NCBI GenBank assembly: GCA_945877115.1
Contig: CAMCQR010000017.1
Location: forward strand, 1-37,388
DNA: 37,388 nt
Direction: 5' to 3'
DNA from: Synechococcus sp. UW140
GTDB lineage: Bacteria; Cyanobacteriota; Cyanobacteriia; PCC-6307; Cyanobiaceae
The notes below the pieces were generated by a model that did not search any database, was not told the DNA's origin, and was given only the letters and a program-made list of their open reading frames with translations. The position numbers and the translations under genes are program-made. Positions 25,924 through 34,836 of the stretch are shown here, piece by piece (the first letter of the stretch is position 1; each line of letters begins with the position of its first letter).

Positions 25924-27426
25924 ATGAGACTCACCTTCAAGGAGCTGCAAGCTCAGTTACAAGCTGAGTGGGGCCTTGAGCAAATGTTCAATGGCGAAGG
26001 CTACGACATTTGTGTCGTTCCCTCCCTGACGATGGATCGCGGCGAAATGAGTCTGGTCACCGGGGCTCATCACTACGAAGAACGTCAACTGTTTGCCCTG
26101 ATGCGCCTGCGCCATCCAGGGGTAAGAGCTGTCTATGTGACCAGCAAATTATTGCCGGACCTGGTCGTCGATGCCGTGTTGGAACTATTGCCAGGTGTGC
26201 CCACTTCCCATGCCCGTAGACGCCTGCAACTGTTTGATTGCGACGATGCATCCGATCGTCCCCTCACTGAAAAACTGCTCGAGCGTCCGGCGATGCTTAA
26301 GCGCATTGCTGAGCAAATGAGACCGGGCCGAAGTGTGCTGATTTGCTATGTGGTCACCGAACTGGAGAAAGAACTATCCGAACGCCTGCAGATACCCCTG
26401 CTGGGCACCGATCCGGCCCTTGGCTGGTGGGGTAGCAAAGCGGGGGCCAAGCAGTTATTTTCCCGATGCGGTCTCCCCCATCCTGCCGGCAGTCCCCTCG
26501 CAAGAGATCTGCCGGCCCTGGCACGAGCGACCGCAACCCTGTGGCAAGAACAACAGCGCCTCGATCGCGTTGTCGTGAAACTCAATGAAGGATTCAGCGG
26601 CGTGGGAAATGCCTGTCTCGATCTGACTTCCTTGGAGCTGGAGACCTGTCAACCGCAAGAGCAGGTACAACGTCTGATCTCAGCCCTTGGGGACCTGCCC
26701 ATGCCAGCTCCGGACTGGCAAACCCTCCTCAACAACCAAGGGGCCCTGGTCGAGGCCTGGGTGGAAGGGGGGGATGAACTGCGGTCGCCAAGTGTGCAAG
26801 GAACCATTCTGCCGGGAGGAGAAGTTCGGCTGCTCTCCACCCACGAGCAGATCCTTGGCGGATCCCAGGGGCAGAGCTATGAGGGCTGTCGATTCCCAGC
26901 CGATGGGGCCTATCGGCAACAGCTGATGGAAATGGGTCGAAAAGTTGGAGAAGCCCTTGCATCAGAAGGGGCCCTGGAACGCTTTGCTGTCGATGCCCTG
27001 GCCCTACGCCAATGTGATCGATGGGAACTCAAAGCGATCGAAATCAATTTGCGTCAAGGCGGCACCACCCATCCGACGATGGCTCTCAACGCCATCAGTG
27101 GCGGCCAACTGGATCCAACCAACGGCCGCTATGTTTCCCCTACGGGCGGGAACTTGTACTACCACGCCACCGACACATTGATCGAGCCTGCGCTACAAGG
27201 ACTGCTGCCTGTCGACCTGATCGACATCGTGGCGGTAGCTGGTCTCCACTATGACCCGGTGCGTCAGCGAGGCAGCGTTTTTCACCTGCTGGGCTGCCTC
27301 TCAGAATTTGGCAAAATTGGCATGACTTGCATCGGTCGCAGCCGGGCAGAGGCCGAGGAGGTCTACACCGCAACGGTCACCCAATTGATGGCAGGCGCTA
27401 AACGTCATCAAAACATCACCGGCTAG
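25924..27426 (+). CDS. ATP-grasp ligase, peptide ligase PGM1-related
   Basis: From the ATG at 25924 the protein has 500 residues. Residues ~1-165 form a pre-ATP-grasp domain (YDICVVPSLTMDRGEM, YVTSKLLPDLVVDAVLELLPG). The ATP-grasp part starts at GTDPALGWWGSKAGAKQLF and includes the nucleotide-binding lysine 219 in VVVKLNEGFSGVGN, the loop HEQILGGSQGQSYEGC, and the metal-binding Glu373/Asn375 in AIEINLRQGGTTHP. The pattern matches the family around PGM1, the peptide ligase of pheganomycin synthesis in Streptomyces, which joins a guanidino-type amino group to peptides. In cyanobacteria the product is unknown and no ribosomal precursor peptide was found next to it. Divergent from the SemiSWEET-fluC operon. 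Confidence 0.78.
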   Translation: MRLTFKELQAQLQAEWGLEQMFNGEGYDICVVPSLTMDRGEMSLVTGAHHYEERQLFALMRLRHPGVRAVYVTSKLLPDLVVDAVLELLPGVPTSHARRRLQLFDCDDASDRPLTEKLLERPAMLKRIAEQMRPGRSVLICYVVTELEKELSERLQIPLLGTDPALGWWGSKAGAKQLFSRCGLPHPAGSPLARDLPALARATATLWQEQQRLDRVVVKLNEGFSGVGNACLDLTSLELETCQPQEQVQRLISALGDLPMPAPDWQTLLNNQGALVEAWVEGGDELRSPSVQGTILPGGEVRLLSTHEQILGGSQGQSYEGCRFPADGAYRQQLMEMGRKVGEALASEGALERFAVDALALRQCDRWELKAIEINLRQGGTTHPTMALNAISGGQLDPTNGRYVSPTGGNLYYHATDTLIEPALQGLLPVDLIDIVAVAGLHYDPVRQRGSVFHLLGCLSEFGKIGMTCIGRSRAEAEEVYTATVTQLMAGAKRHQNITG

Positions 27427-27478
27427 GTCGGTGGGTGATTGAGAAAGCACCTAGGTTGTCTTTGTCCGGACCCACGGC

Positions 27479-27994
27479 ATGTTCCAGCCCAACCCCAACC
27501 CAGACCCTTACGGTGAGGAAGAGATCCGCAGGCGGCTTCCGCCAAGCGGCTGGTTCAAGTTTTTGCAGATCGGCCTCACCGGACTGCTGGCATTGATGGG
27601 TTACTGGCTTGCGATCAAGACCAGTGACAATGGCCGTAGCATTCAGCATCTTGATCAGCGAATTCGCGCCCTGGAAACCAGCCGAGACCCTGACCAATCC
27701 CTCAAGCTGCAGGAACAACTCCGTGCGATGACCGATCGACTCCAGATCCTCGAGGCCGAGAATGATCGCCTCCAGTCTGTTGAGTTGCGTCAAAGTCAGG
27801 ATCGGCAGTTGCGCTTGCTGCAGCAGGCCAGCCCAGCGCCCAACTCAGCCCAAAGGGCACCTACTAAAACGGGGAAGCCGATTCCATACATGGTTCCAGT
27901 ACCCCAAATGCCCATGAAACTTCCCTCAGCTACCACCCCTCCGACCCTGCCAAAGCCACCCGCCAACTTGGGGAGCGGGCTGTCCACTCCCTAG
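27479..27994 (+). CDS. Membrane-anchored coiled-coil protein, unknown
   Basis: The 171-residue protein starts MFQPNPNPDPYG, has a basic patch (RRRLPPSG), one transmembrane helix (FKFLQIGLTGLLALMGYWLA, ~27-46), then a coiled coil to about residue 110 (HLDQRIRALETSRD, LQILEAENDRLQSVELRQ) and a Pro/Thr/Ser-rich tail. The orientation with the positive patch before the helix suggests the coiled coil lies outside the cytoplasm. I do not recognise a family. It follows the PGM1-type ligase by 52 bases on the same strand and may share its transcript. It converges with the ABC permease gene, 16 bases apart. Confidence 0.7.
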   Translation: MFQPNPNPDPYGEEEIRRRLPPSGWFKFLQIGLTGLLALMGYWLAIKTSDNGRSIQHLDQRIRALETSRDPDQSLKLQEQLRAMTDRLQILEAENDRLQSVELRQSQDRQLRLLQQASPAPNSAQRAPTKTGKPIPYMVPVPQMPMKLPSATTPPTLPKPPANLGSGLSTP

Positions 27995-28010
27995 ATCAAG
28001 CAAAACCTTT

Positions 28011-28853
28011 TCAACCCTTAACAGCATCGGCAGTAGCACTGGGAAGAATATAGCGTTGCAACAAAATAAAAACAAACAAGACCGGAATAATTGACACGAT
28101 AGCCCCGGCAGCGACCAAGCGCCAATCAAGAGAAAAACTGCTTGAAAGCTGCTGCAATCCAAGCGGCAATGTATAAAGATCAGGATCGTCAATAATAATC
28201 AGGGGCCATAAAAAATCACCCCATGTCCCGATAAAAACAAACATAGCCAGAGTTATCAAATCTGCCCTAGCCGCCGGCAGCATAATATTCCACCATTCCC
28301 CTATGGGACTACAACCATCAATCCTGGCCGCCTCCTCAAGTTCAACCGGCACGGTCAGAAAACTCTGCCGGAGTAGGAAGATTCCGAAGGCGGTCGCAGC
28401 CTGGGGCAAAATTAAAGCCCAGAGACTATTACGCAAGCCGATCTGAACCATCAACAGGTAGAGAGGAATCATCACCACCTGGAAGGGAATCAGTATCGTG
28501 GTAACCACCAAGGCCAAGACCAGACCACGACCGGCAAAACGTAACCGCGCCAATGGATAGGCAGCCAAAGAACAGAACAACAGGTTTGCCAGCACCGCCA
28601 GGCCGCTGACAATGGTGCTGTTGAGAAGGTAAGTTGCCATTGGATTAGCCGCGAATAGACGCTGGTAAGCCTGCAGACTGGGCTGGGCTGGCAACAGGGT
28701 GGGCGGGGAGGCGAAAATATTTTCATTGGAACCTTTTAAAGAAGTACTGAGCAACCAAATCAGTGGTAATAGCATCATCAGGGCAATTAAAAGCAGACCC
28801 ATGAGTTGGATTGCCATCACAAAGCCAGAAGGGCGGACGCCGTTAGTGGCCAT
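28011..28853 (-). CDS. ABC transporter permease, carbohydrate uptake (MalG/UgpE family)
   Basis: The 280-residue protein has six membrane helices and the cytoplasmic EAA loop EAARIDGCSPIGEWWNIMLP that docks the ATPase. Further family signs are LLSTSLKG near residue 36, LNSTIVSGLAVLANLLFCSLAAYPLARLRF (split by normal helix breaks), and ILPQAATAFGIFLLRQSF. It corresponds to the second permease of CUT1-type systems, such as GgtD of the cyanobacterial glucosylglycerol transporter. No partner permease, ATPase or binding protein occurs in the window, so it must team with subunits encoded elsewhere. It is the last gene of the gnd-pgl-CIA30 group, starting 14 bases after the previous stop. Confidence 0.92.
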   Translation of the reverse strand: MATNGVRPSGFVMAIQLMGLLLIALMMLLPLIWLLSTSLKGSNENIFASPPTLLPAQPSLQAYQRLFAANPMATYLLNSTIVSGLAVLANLLFCSLAAYPLARLRFAGRGLVLALVVTTILIPFQVVMIPLYLLMVQIGLRNSLWALILPQAATAFGIFLLRQSFLTVPVELEEAARIDGCSPIGEWWNIMLPAARADLITLAMFVFIGTWGDFLWPLIIIDDPDLYTLPLGLQQLSSSFSLDWRLVAAGAIVSIIPVLFVFILLQRYILPSATADAVKG

Positions 28854-28867
28854 GACGCTTGCGGGCT

Positions 28868-29266
28868 TCAGGAACCCCCATCCTGGGACCCAGCCAGGAG
28901 TGCCCGCAGGCGCCTAGCCAGAGCCTCAAGCGGAGCCCCTTGCTCGGGGCGCTCGCAACGCAGGCCAGTGAGGCCATCCATCCAAACGGGATGACTTCCT
29001 TGCCAGAGGATCGGGCGACCGTCGTCAGACACCCAAGCCAGGGTGATGTGCATATCATGACCGCTTTGATAAATCTCCATCTCAAGATCGGACTCGGGCC
29101 ATCGCTCGCCGGCGGTATCGCGTACCTGAAGGATCAGACAACAGTCAAGGCTGTCTTGGCCAAGCACTGGCACTGGGGAATCGATTGGGGTTAAAACGGC
29201 ATGGCGTAAAGGTTTGCGGCAAAGATCCGCCGCCGCAGCAACTAATTGAATCAGGTCGGCATTCAT
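28868..29266 (-). CDS. Conserved protein of unknown function, 132 aa
   Basis: The ATG at 29266 is preferred to the TTG just upstream. The soluble protein has an N-terminal helix (ADLIQLVAAAADLCRKPL), a beta-rich middle (DCCLILQVRDTAGE, LEMEIYQSGHDMHITLAWVSDDG, ILWQGSHPVWMDG) and a C-terminal helix (PLEALARRLRALLAG). I do not recognise a family. It lies 10 bases after the CIA30 gene and 14 bases before the ABC permease, so it very likely belongs to the same operon. No signal peptide or membrane segment. Confidence 0.75.
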   Translation of the reverse strand: MNADLIQLVAAAADLCRKPLRHAVLTPIDSPVPVLGQDSLDCCLILQVRDTAGERWPESDLEMEIYQSGHDMHITLAWVSDDGRPILWQGSHPVWMDGLTGLRCERPEQGAPLEALARRLRALLAGSQDGGS

Positions 29267-29276
29267 CAAGATTCAG

Positions 29277-29831
29277 CTAGACGATGGCGTGTATCGCCAG
29301 CAGTTGAATCTGGAGAAGTCCAGAACGAAAACCTGGATTAAGACCCCCATCATCGCCGAATTTAGAATGCAAAATCTGCAAGCGATTGATTCGCGAAGCA
29401 TCAAAATGCACAGGCAGACCCAAGGGCAGGGTATTGACAGGTTTAGCCCTGATTGATGGCCTCAGTTCGCTGAATCGGATTCCAACCTGGGTCAGGCCCT
29501 TGGACTCTGTGCCAAATTCAGCCACCCAACGCAGTCCACCTGGAATCAGCTCCGTCAGGCCGGCAAAGCCATCAGCGCAGGCCACGGCTAACTTGTAGCG
29601 ACGGCCATCACCCAATAAATCAAACTGCAGACCGCCGTAGGCGGAGAGGTCGAGCGGAGGCGAAAACAGGGGCGATCGCACGCTGACGAACCCTCCACCC
29701 GTTTCAACGACCTCAGCCTCCAGGGTGAGGCCATCGGCATTGACCCTGGTTGTGCCCTGGCTGCGACCCCCCATAATCGTGTCATTGAGGGCATGCCAGC
29801 CACTGAAACCGTTACCTTCGACGATCACCAT
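29277..29831 (-). CDS. CIA30 family protein
   Basis: The 184-residue protein begins at the ATG at 29831, five bases after the pgl stop; a TTG at 29840 would overlap that stop. It shows the CIA30 (complex I intermediate-associated protein 30) pattern: WHALNDTIMGGRSQG at the N-terminus, then TGGGFVSVRSPLFSPPLDLS, LQFDLLGDGRRYKLAV and LNPGFRSGLLQIQLLAI. The fold is a carbohydrate-binding-like jelly roll. In mitochondria CIA30 helps assemble complex I; cyanobacterial and plant homologues include CRR-type and photosystem-related factors. A part in assembling the NDH-1 complex is possible but inferred; its operon with gnd and pgl is suggestive of NADPH metabolism. Confidence 0.88.
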   Translation of the reverse strand: MVIVEGNGFSGWHALNDTIMGGRSQGTTRVNADGLTLEAEVVETGGGFVSVRSPLFSPPLDLSAYGGLQFDLLGDGRRYKLAVACADGFAGLTELIPGGLRWVAEFGTESKGLTQVGIRFSELRPSIRAKPVNTLPLGLPVHFDASRINRLQILHSKFGDDGGLNPGFRSGLLQIQLLAIHAIV

Positions 29832-29836
29832 GGGCC

Positions 29837-30544
29837 TCAACCTCCGGCGGCAGCCTTATCGGCCAAAACAATGACTTCTGTTACCGGCTGAACCAGACGG
29901 GCAGGGGTCCGTTGGGAAGACTCTTCCGGATCCATCAAACGCCGCAGGGCCTCACGTTTACCGGGGCCACTGACAAGAAAGACCACCTGACGGGCGGCAG
30001 AAAGCAAGGGCGCAGTCATCGTGATGCGTGCCATTCCCTTGCCCTCGCTCACAGTCACCCACTGGTCCGTAACCATGGTGGCAGGGGTGCCGGGGAACAA
30101 TGAGGCGGTATGCCCATCATCGCCCAGACCAAGGAGCACTAAATCCAGACGTGGTGGCGACCCTTCGCAATGTTGGGTGATCTGTTCGCCATAGGCCAGG
30201 GCACCAAGCTCTGGGGTGGCAAGGCCCGTAGGCACGGGGTGCAGGCTGGCCCCAGCCGCCAGGGGCCGGGCTAGCAGACTGCCCTTGAGAAGACCAAGAT
30301 TGCTGGCCGGATCATCCGCGGCGACCCAACGCTCATCACCTAACCACACATCAACCCGGTCCCAGGGAAGATGTTCGTCACCCAATAACCGATAGGTGGC
30401 CTCCGGTGTGGTTCCACCAGCCAGGGCAATCTGGGCGCGATCGCGGTCAGCAAGGACTAGATCGATCTGGGAGGCGAGGACCTGGGCCGCTTGATGGGCA
30501 AGCTCCTCGCAGGATTCGACAACAATCAGGTGGTACCGCGTCAT
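29837..30544 (-). CDS. pgl: 6-Phosphogluconolactonase
   Basis: The 235-residue protein hydrolyses 6-phosphogluconolactone, the second step of the oxidative pentose phosphate pathway. It has the DevB/Pgl signatures: LAGGTTPEATYRLL (~42-55), VDVWLGDERWV (~64-74), and LVLLGLGDDGHTASLFPGT (~138-156, carrying the catalytic histidine region). The ATG at 30544 is clear. It lies 25 bases downstream of gnd, which takes its product, and 5 bases upstream of the CIA30 start, fitting one operon. No oddity. Confidence 0.95.
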   Translation of the reverse strand: MTRYHLIVVESCEELAHQAAQVLASQIDLVLADRDRAQIALAGGTTPEATYRLLGDEHLPWDRVDVWLGDERWVAADDPASNLGLLKGSLLARPLAAGASLHPVPTGLATPELGALAYGEQITQHCEGSPPRLDLVLLGLGDDGHTASLFPGTPATMVTDQWVTVSEGKGMARITMTAPLLSAARQVVFLVSGPGKREALRRLMDPEESSQRTPARLVQPVTEVIVLADKAAAGG

Positions 30545-30569
30545 GCAGCCTCTGGAATAGGAGAAGGGG

Positions 30570-31988
30570 TCAATCCAACCATTCGGTATGAAAACTGCCT
30601 GCCTGATCCGTACGTTCGTAGGTGTGGGAGCCGAAGCAATCCCGCATCGCCTGTATCAGATTCTGGGGTAGACGCCCACTGCGATAGCTGTCGATGTAAT
30701 CAAGGCTGCTACTCAAACAAGGAACCGGAATTCCAGCCAGAGCCGCATCGGCAACCACTTGGCGCAGGCCGGGCAAGCGTCTGTTGATCTGATCGGCAAA
30801 CCAGGGGTCAACCATCAGATTGGGTAGTTCAGGCTGGAGGCCGTAGGCGTCCTGGATGCGCTGCAAGAGACGAGCACGAATAATGCAGCCCCCTTTCCAG
30901 ATCTGGGCGATCGCGGCGAAATCAAGGCTGTAATTGTGCAGGCGAGAGGCCGCCTGCAACAGGGCCATTCCCTGGGCATAGCTGGCGACTGCAGCAAGGA
31001 TGCAGGCATCCCGCAACGCAGGCATCCCCTCAGACGGATCACCGAGATGGAAGGGACTCGCCGAAGGAGACTTCAGAAGAGCCTCGGCCGCGACCCGCTC
31101 GCTTTTGAGCGAGCTCAGGACCCTGCCATTTAAGGCTGCATAAATGGTGGGGACAGGTACTCCCATCTCCAGAGCACTTTGAACAGTCCACAGACCCGTA
31201 CCTTTTTGGCCAGCCGCATCAACAATCAATTCAACGAGATCAGCGCCTGAAGAGGGATCTTTAGTCCGTAAACAAACCTCGGTGATCTCCACTAGAAAAG
31301 AGGATAATTCTTCAGTCCGATTCCAAATACCCAGCACATCAGCCATGGCGTCGCCGTTGAGCCCGGCCCCACGTTTCATTAGGTCATAGGCCTCGGCCAA
31401 AATCTGCTCAATGCCGTATTCGATGCCGTTGTGTACAGTTTTGACGAAATGGCCGGCGCCGCCAGGGCCGATATAGGTCACACAAGGACCATCCACAACC
31501 TGGGCCGCCATGCGGCTGACCATGCTTTCAATGGCGTCGTAGGCGGAGCGGGTGCCACCCGGCATCATGCTGGGCCCTTCCAAGGCACCCTTGGCACCGC
31601 CGGAGACCCCCATGCCGATGAAGCCGAAACTGCGGCTTTCCAGTTCAGCAACGCGCCTTTCAGTATCTGTATAGAGCGAATTGCCGCCATCAATGAGCAA
31701 ATCCCCTTCTTCGAGCATCGGTGCCAAGGTGGCAATCAGGTCGTCGACAGGCTGGCCGGCTTTGACCATCATCAGGATTCGCCGGGGTCTTTCAAGGGCA
31801 GCCACAAACTCGGGAAGGGTCTGAGCCCCCACGATGGCCTTACCAGCACCTCGACCCTGGAGGAATTCCTCGGTTTTTGCATAGGTGCGGTTGTAGACGA
31901 CGCTTGAGAAGCCATTCCGCTCGGCGTTCAACACCAAGTTTTCGCCCATCACCCCAAGGCCGATCAGTCCGAAATGTGCCTTGCCCAT
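30570..31988 (-). CDS. gnd: 6-Phosphogluconate dehydrogenase (decarboxylating)
   Basis: From the ATG at 31988 the protein has 472 residues, the usual length; the frame is open 36 bases further upstream. It produces ribulose-5-phosphate, CO2 and NADPH. Motifs: the Rossmann loop GLIGLGVMGENL, MVKAGQPVDDLI, GVSGGAKGALEGPSMMPGG, and GGAGHFVKTVHNGIEYG with the catalytic lysine, plus the C-terminal DLFGSHTYERTD-like segment (DCFGSHTYERTD). Two positions after GVSGG, often EE in this family, are Ala-Lys here, a mild variation. It opens the gnd-pgl-CIA30-unknown-permease operon, 107 bases after glgC. Confidence 0.96.
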   Translation of the reverse strand: MGKAHFGLIGLGVMGENLVLNAERNGFSSVVYNRTYAKTEEFLQGRGAGKAIVGAQTLPEFVAALERPRRILMMVKAGQPVDDLIATLAPMLEEGDLLIDGGNSLYTDTERRVAELESRSFGFIGMGVSGGAKGALEGPSMMPGGTRSAYDAIESMVSRMAAQVVDGPCVTYIGPGGAGHFVKTVHNGIEYGIEQILAEAYDLMKRGAGLNGDAMADVLGIWNRTEELSSFLVEITEVCLRTKDPSSGADLVELIVDAAGQKGTGLWTVQSALEMGVPVPTIYAALNGRVLSSLKSERVAAEALLKSPSASPFHLGDPSEGMPALRDACILAAVASYAQGMALLQAASRLHNYSLDFAAIAQIWKGGCIIRARLLQRIQDAYGLQPELPNLMVDPWFADQINRRLPGLRQVVADAALAGIPVPCLSSSLDYIDSYRSGRLPQNLIQAMRDCFGSHTYERTDQAGSFHTEWLD

Positions 31989-32095
31989 GGAATTGGTTTG
32001 GATTGAAACGAGCTTATGGCCCATTGTGGCGAAGTCCGGTGTTCAGATGTCCAATCCAGAGCTGTTGTCAGGAAGCGCTGTCTTGGAAGCAAGGC

Positions 32096-33391
32096 TTAAA
32101 TGACAGTGCCATCGGCGATGCTGCCGTTCTTGACCACGACAACGATGCCATTTCGAATGTAAAAATTAAGTTCTGGCCTATCCGCTTCCTCGACACGATC
32201 TTTATTGACAATAGTAACGTCTCGACCAATGCGAACATTTTTGTCAAGGATAGCCCCTCTCACTGTAGTTCCCCGGCCCACACCAATGGGAATACCACCC
32301 CGTTCCCGCAGGATCAGCCTTTCTTCCATGGACTCAAAGTAGTCCGCGCCCATTACCAATGTGTCTTGCAAAACGACCTGATCTTCAACCCGACTACGCA
32401 CCCCAAGCACACAGTGGTTGATGGTGCAGGCCTTAAGCAAGCTGCCCTCGCAGATAATCGATTCGGTGACCTGAGCATCTTGCAATTTACTTGGAGGGAG
32501 GTAGCGTGGCCGAGTATAAATAGGAAATTGTTCATCGTAAAAAGAAAAAGCTGGATTCGGCTGTGCCGTCAGAGCAAGATTGGCCTCATAAAAGGCTCCG
32601 ATAGTACCAATATCTTCCCAATAATCGTCAAAGAGATAACTCTGCAAGTTATCACCCTTGCCCAAGGAAGCAGGAATAATTTCCTTGCCAAAATCAGTGG
32701 CTTGCGGGTTGGTGTTAAGAAGATCAAACAGGGTATCACGACTGAATACGTAGATGCCCATCGATGCCAGAAAGGGGCGTTTACTGGCCTGGTCCGGCGA
32801 GAGACCCAAAGCCGAAGTATCAACACGCATCGCTTCCAAGGCATCTCCCTTGGGTTTTTCACGGAACTCCAGAATGCGACCGGAGGTATCGGTACGCATC
32901 AATCCAAATCCTTCAGCCTGAGCGTGATCCACAGGCAGGGCAGCCACACTGAGATGTGCTCCGGTTTCGATATGATGACTAATAAATTTAGAGTAATCCA
33001 TTCGATAAAGCTGATCTCCGGAAAGGATCAAGTAGTGATCAACATCCCACTCTTGAAACAACCACTGGTACTTACGTACAGCATCAGCGGTTCCCTCAAA
33101 CCAGCTTGGACTATCAGGGGTTTGCTGAGCGGCCAAAACCTCAACAAAACCCTGGCCAAAACCAGCCGAAAGATTATAACTCATCGTCAAATGACGATTA
33201 AGTGATGCACTATTAAACTGGGTCAGTACATAGATCTTGTTGATCTCTGAATTGATGCAATTGCTGATGGGTATGTCTATCAGCCGAAATTTACCAGCCA
33301 GGGGAACTGCTGGCTTGGCACGCATTTTGGTGAGGGGATAGAGGCGTGTTCCCGCTCCGCCTCCGAGGATAATCGCCAGAACCCGTTTCAT
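32096..33391 (-). CDS. glgC: Glucose-1-phosphate adenylyltransferase (ADP-glucose pyrophosphorylase)
   Basis: The 431-residue protein, from the ATG at 33391, makes ADP-glucose, the committed step of glycogen synthesis. It has the nucleotidyltransferase loop [12 protein letters not shown] (10-21), [20 protein letters not shown], the catalytic region [11 protein letters not shown], and FREKPKG. The C-terminal left-handed beta helix contains [12 protein letters not shown] and ends with [14 protein letters not shown], part of the 3-phosphoglycerate activator site of cyanobacterial enzymes. It sits between hemA (117 bases upstream) and gnd (107 bases downstream) and probably has its own promoter in the gap after hemA. 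Confidence 0.97.
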   Translation of the reverse strand: MKRVLAIILGGGAGTRLYPLTKMRAKPAVPLAGKFRLIDIPISNCINSEINKIYVLTQFNSASLNRHLTMSYNLSAGFGQGFVEVLAAQQTPDSPSWFEGTADAVRKYQWLFQEWDVDHYLILSGDQLYRMDYSKFISHHIETGAHLSVAALPVDHAQAEGFGLMRTDTSGRILEFREKPKGDALEAMRVDTSALGLSPDQASKRPFLASMGIYVFSRDTLFDLLNTNPQATDFGKEIIPASLGKGDNLQSYLFDDYWEDIGTIGAFYEANLALTAQPNPAFSFYDEQFPIYTRPRYLPPSKLQDAQVTESIICEGSLLKACTINHCVLGVRSRVEDQVVLQDTLVMGADYFESMEERLILRERGGIPIGVGRGTTVRGAILDKNVRIGRDVTIVNKDRVEEADRPELNFYIRNGIVVVVKNGSIADGTVI

Positions 33392-33435
33392 GCTGGTCAA
33401 GTACCCACTCCTACAAAGAAAAACGTAGAGGAACA

Positions 33436-33456
33436 GAGGCCATCTTGGCTAGCCTC
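33436..33456 (-). terminator. Possible terminator hairpin after hemA
   Basis: GAGGC at 33436-33440 and GCCTC at 33452-33456 can pair, with a further GCC/GGC possibility inside. On the minus strand the hairpin is followed 12 bases later by a short T-run (GTTTTTC). It lies between hemA (stop at 33509) and glgC (start at 33391). Weak. Confidence 0.3.
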
Positions 33457-33508
33457 AGCAGCACTTCGATGCAAGCTGCCAAGGATGGGCAGGTCTTTGA
33501 ATAAAAAA

Positions 33509-34819
33509 TCATCGATCTTCGGGATCCTCTGAGAGTTCGAAAAGATCCTGCATCACCCTTAGGGCATTATGGCGCTGAGCACGGGCCTGAGGTGACCGCA
33601 AACGGGTCACGGGTGTGTGAAGAATCTTATTGATAATGCCCTTGCTGAGGGCTTCCACCACCTTGCGCTCCCTGACGGAAAAATCGGGACCCATTCGACT
33701 GAGCGCCTTTTGCAATTCCTGCTCACGGATGTCCTCCATTTTCATCCGCAGGCAATTCACAAGTGGTACTGCCTCAAGACCGTCCCACCATTCCAGGAAA
33801 AGACGGGACTCTTCTTGCAGTAATCCCTCAGCCTCGGCGGCGATTTCCCGCCGCGCTTCCTGATTGCGGGCCACGACCTCCTGGAGGTCATCCACGTCGA
33901 AAGAATCCACCCCTGGCAGATCCCCCGCATCCGCTGAAATATTGCGGGGGACGCCGATGTCGATCAACATCAAGCTGGAACGCCGATTCAACCCAGCCAA
34001 ACGGGATCCGGTGATCACGGGTTCTTCAGCAGCCGTACTGGTGAAGACGAGCGAACAGGTACTCAGACAGTGATCAAGATCGGTCAGGGGACGACACTGA
34101 ACCGGAAGAGCTGGGAAATCGGTGGCCAACGCTTCGGCGCGCGCCACGGTGCGATTCAGAATCACCGCGCCGCGACAACCCTTGGCATTGAGGTGTTGCA
34201 GGAGCAGCCGTGCCATGCGACCTGCCCCGACCACAGCCACCTGTTCCTGATCGAGGGGCACCAACTCGTCAAGCCCTCTGGCCTGACCCAATTTCAACTG
34301 GGCCAATTCGACAGCTGCAGAACTAATGGAAACAGCTCCCGTACCCAGATTCGTCTCTGTACGAACCCTCTTGCCCGTACTCACTGCCTGATTCAGCAGT
34401 CGACTCAGAATAGGACCAACGGAACGATGCTCCTGGCCCAACCGCACCATCTTTTTAACCTGGGAAAGAATCTGGCCTTCCCCCAGAACCAAACTATCCA
34501 GACCCGCTGCCACCCTTAAAAGATGGGAGATTGCATCTTCGTGGTGGTAGGTAAAAAGATGGGGCTCCAGATCTTCGATAGGTAGGCCAGATACCTGACT
34601 CAGAAAAGACCCTAAAGCGTGGGCCCCTTGGTCTGGATGACGAAGGAGAGCATAGATCTCAAGACGATTACAGGTGCTGAGGATGGAAGCCTCAAGCACC
34701 TGTTCATCGGCCCGAAGCGTCTGAAGCGAGAGCTCCATACTCTGCTCAGGAATGCTTAGCCGTTCCCGGATTTCAACGGGAGCGGTTCGGTGGCTGAGGC
34801 CGATAACGGCAATGTGCAT
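33509..34819 (-). CDS. hemA: Glutamyl-tRNA reductase
   Basis: The 436-residue protein reduces glutamyl-tRNA to glutamate-1-semialdehyde, the first dedicated step of heme and chlorophyll synthesis in cyanobacteria. The N-terminal catalytic domain has GLSHRTAPVEIRERL and the nucleophile Cys50 in ILSTCNRLEIY. The NADPH domain has SLVLGEGQILSQVK, GAVSISSAAVELA and AVVGAGRMARLLL, and the C-terminal dimerisation helix starts around REQELQKALSRMG. The start ATG (MHIAVIGLSHR) is unambiguous. glpX lies 17 bases upstream on the same strand, so glpX-hemA form an operon. The substrate tRNA-Glu is encoded at 10518-10590 in this window. Confidence 0.97.
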   Translation of the reverse strand: MHIAVIGLSHRTAPVEIRERLSIPEQSMELSLQTLRADEQVLEASILSTCNRLEIYALLRHPDQGAHALGSFLSQVSGLPIEDLEPHLFTYHHEDAISHLLRVAAGLDSLVLGEGQILSQVKKMVRLGQEHRSVGPILSRLLNQAVSTGKRVRTETNLGTGAVSISSAAVELAQLKLGQARGLDELVPLDQEQVAVVGAGRMARLLLQHLNAKGCRGAVILNRTVARAEALATDFPALPVQCRPLTDLDHCLSTCSLVFTSTAAEEPVITGSRLAGLNRRSSLMLIDIGVPRNISADAGDLPGVDSFDVDDLQEVVARNQEARREIAAEAEGLLQEESRLFLEWWDGLEAVPLVNCLRMKMEDIREQELQKALSRMGPDFSVRERKVVEALSKGIINKILHTPVTRLRSPQARAQRHNALRVMQDLFELSEDPEDR

Positions 34820-34836
34820 GGAGTAGCGGTGTCCGC

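Noticed and set aside
31877-33205. 442-codon plus-strand frame opposite glgC and gnd
   Set aside because: The minus strand encodes full-length GlgC and Gnd with intact catalytic motifs; the plus-strand product has no domain I can recognise.
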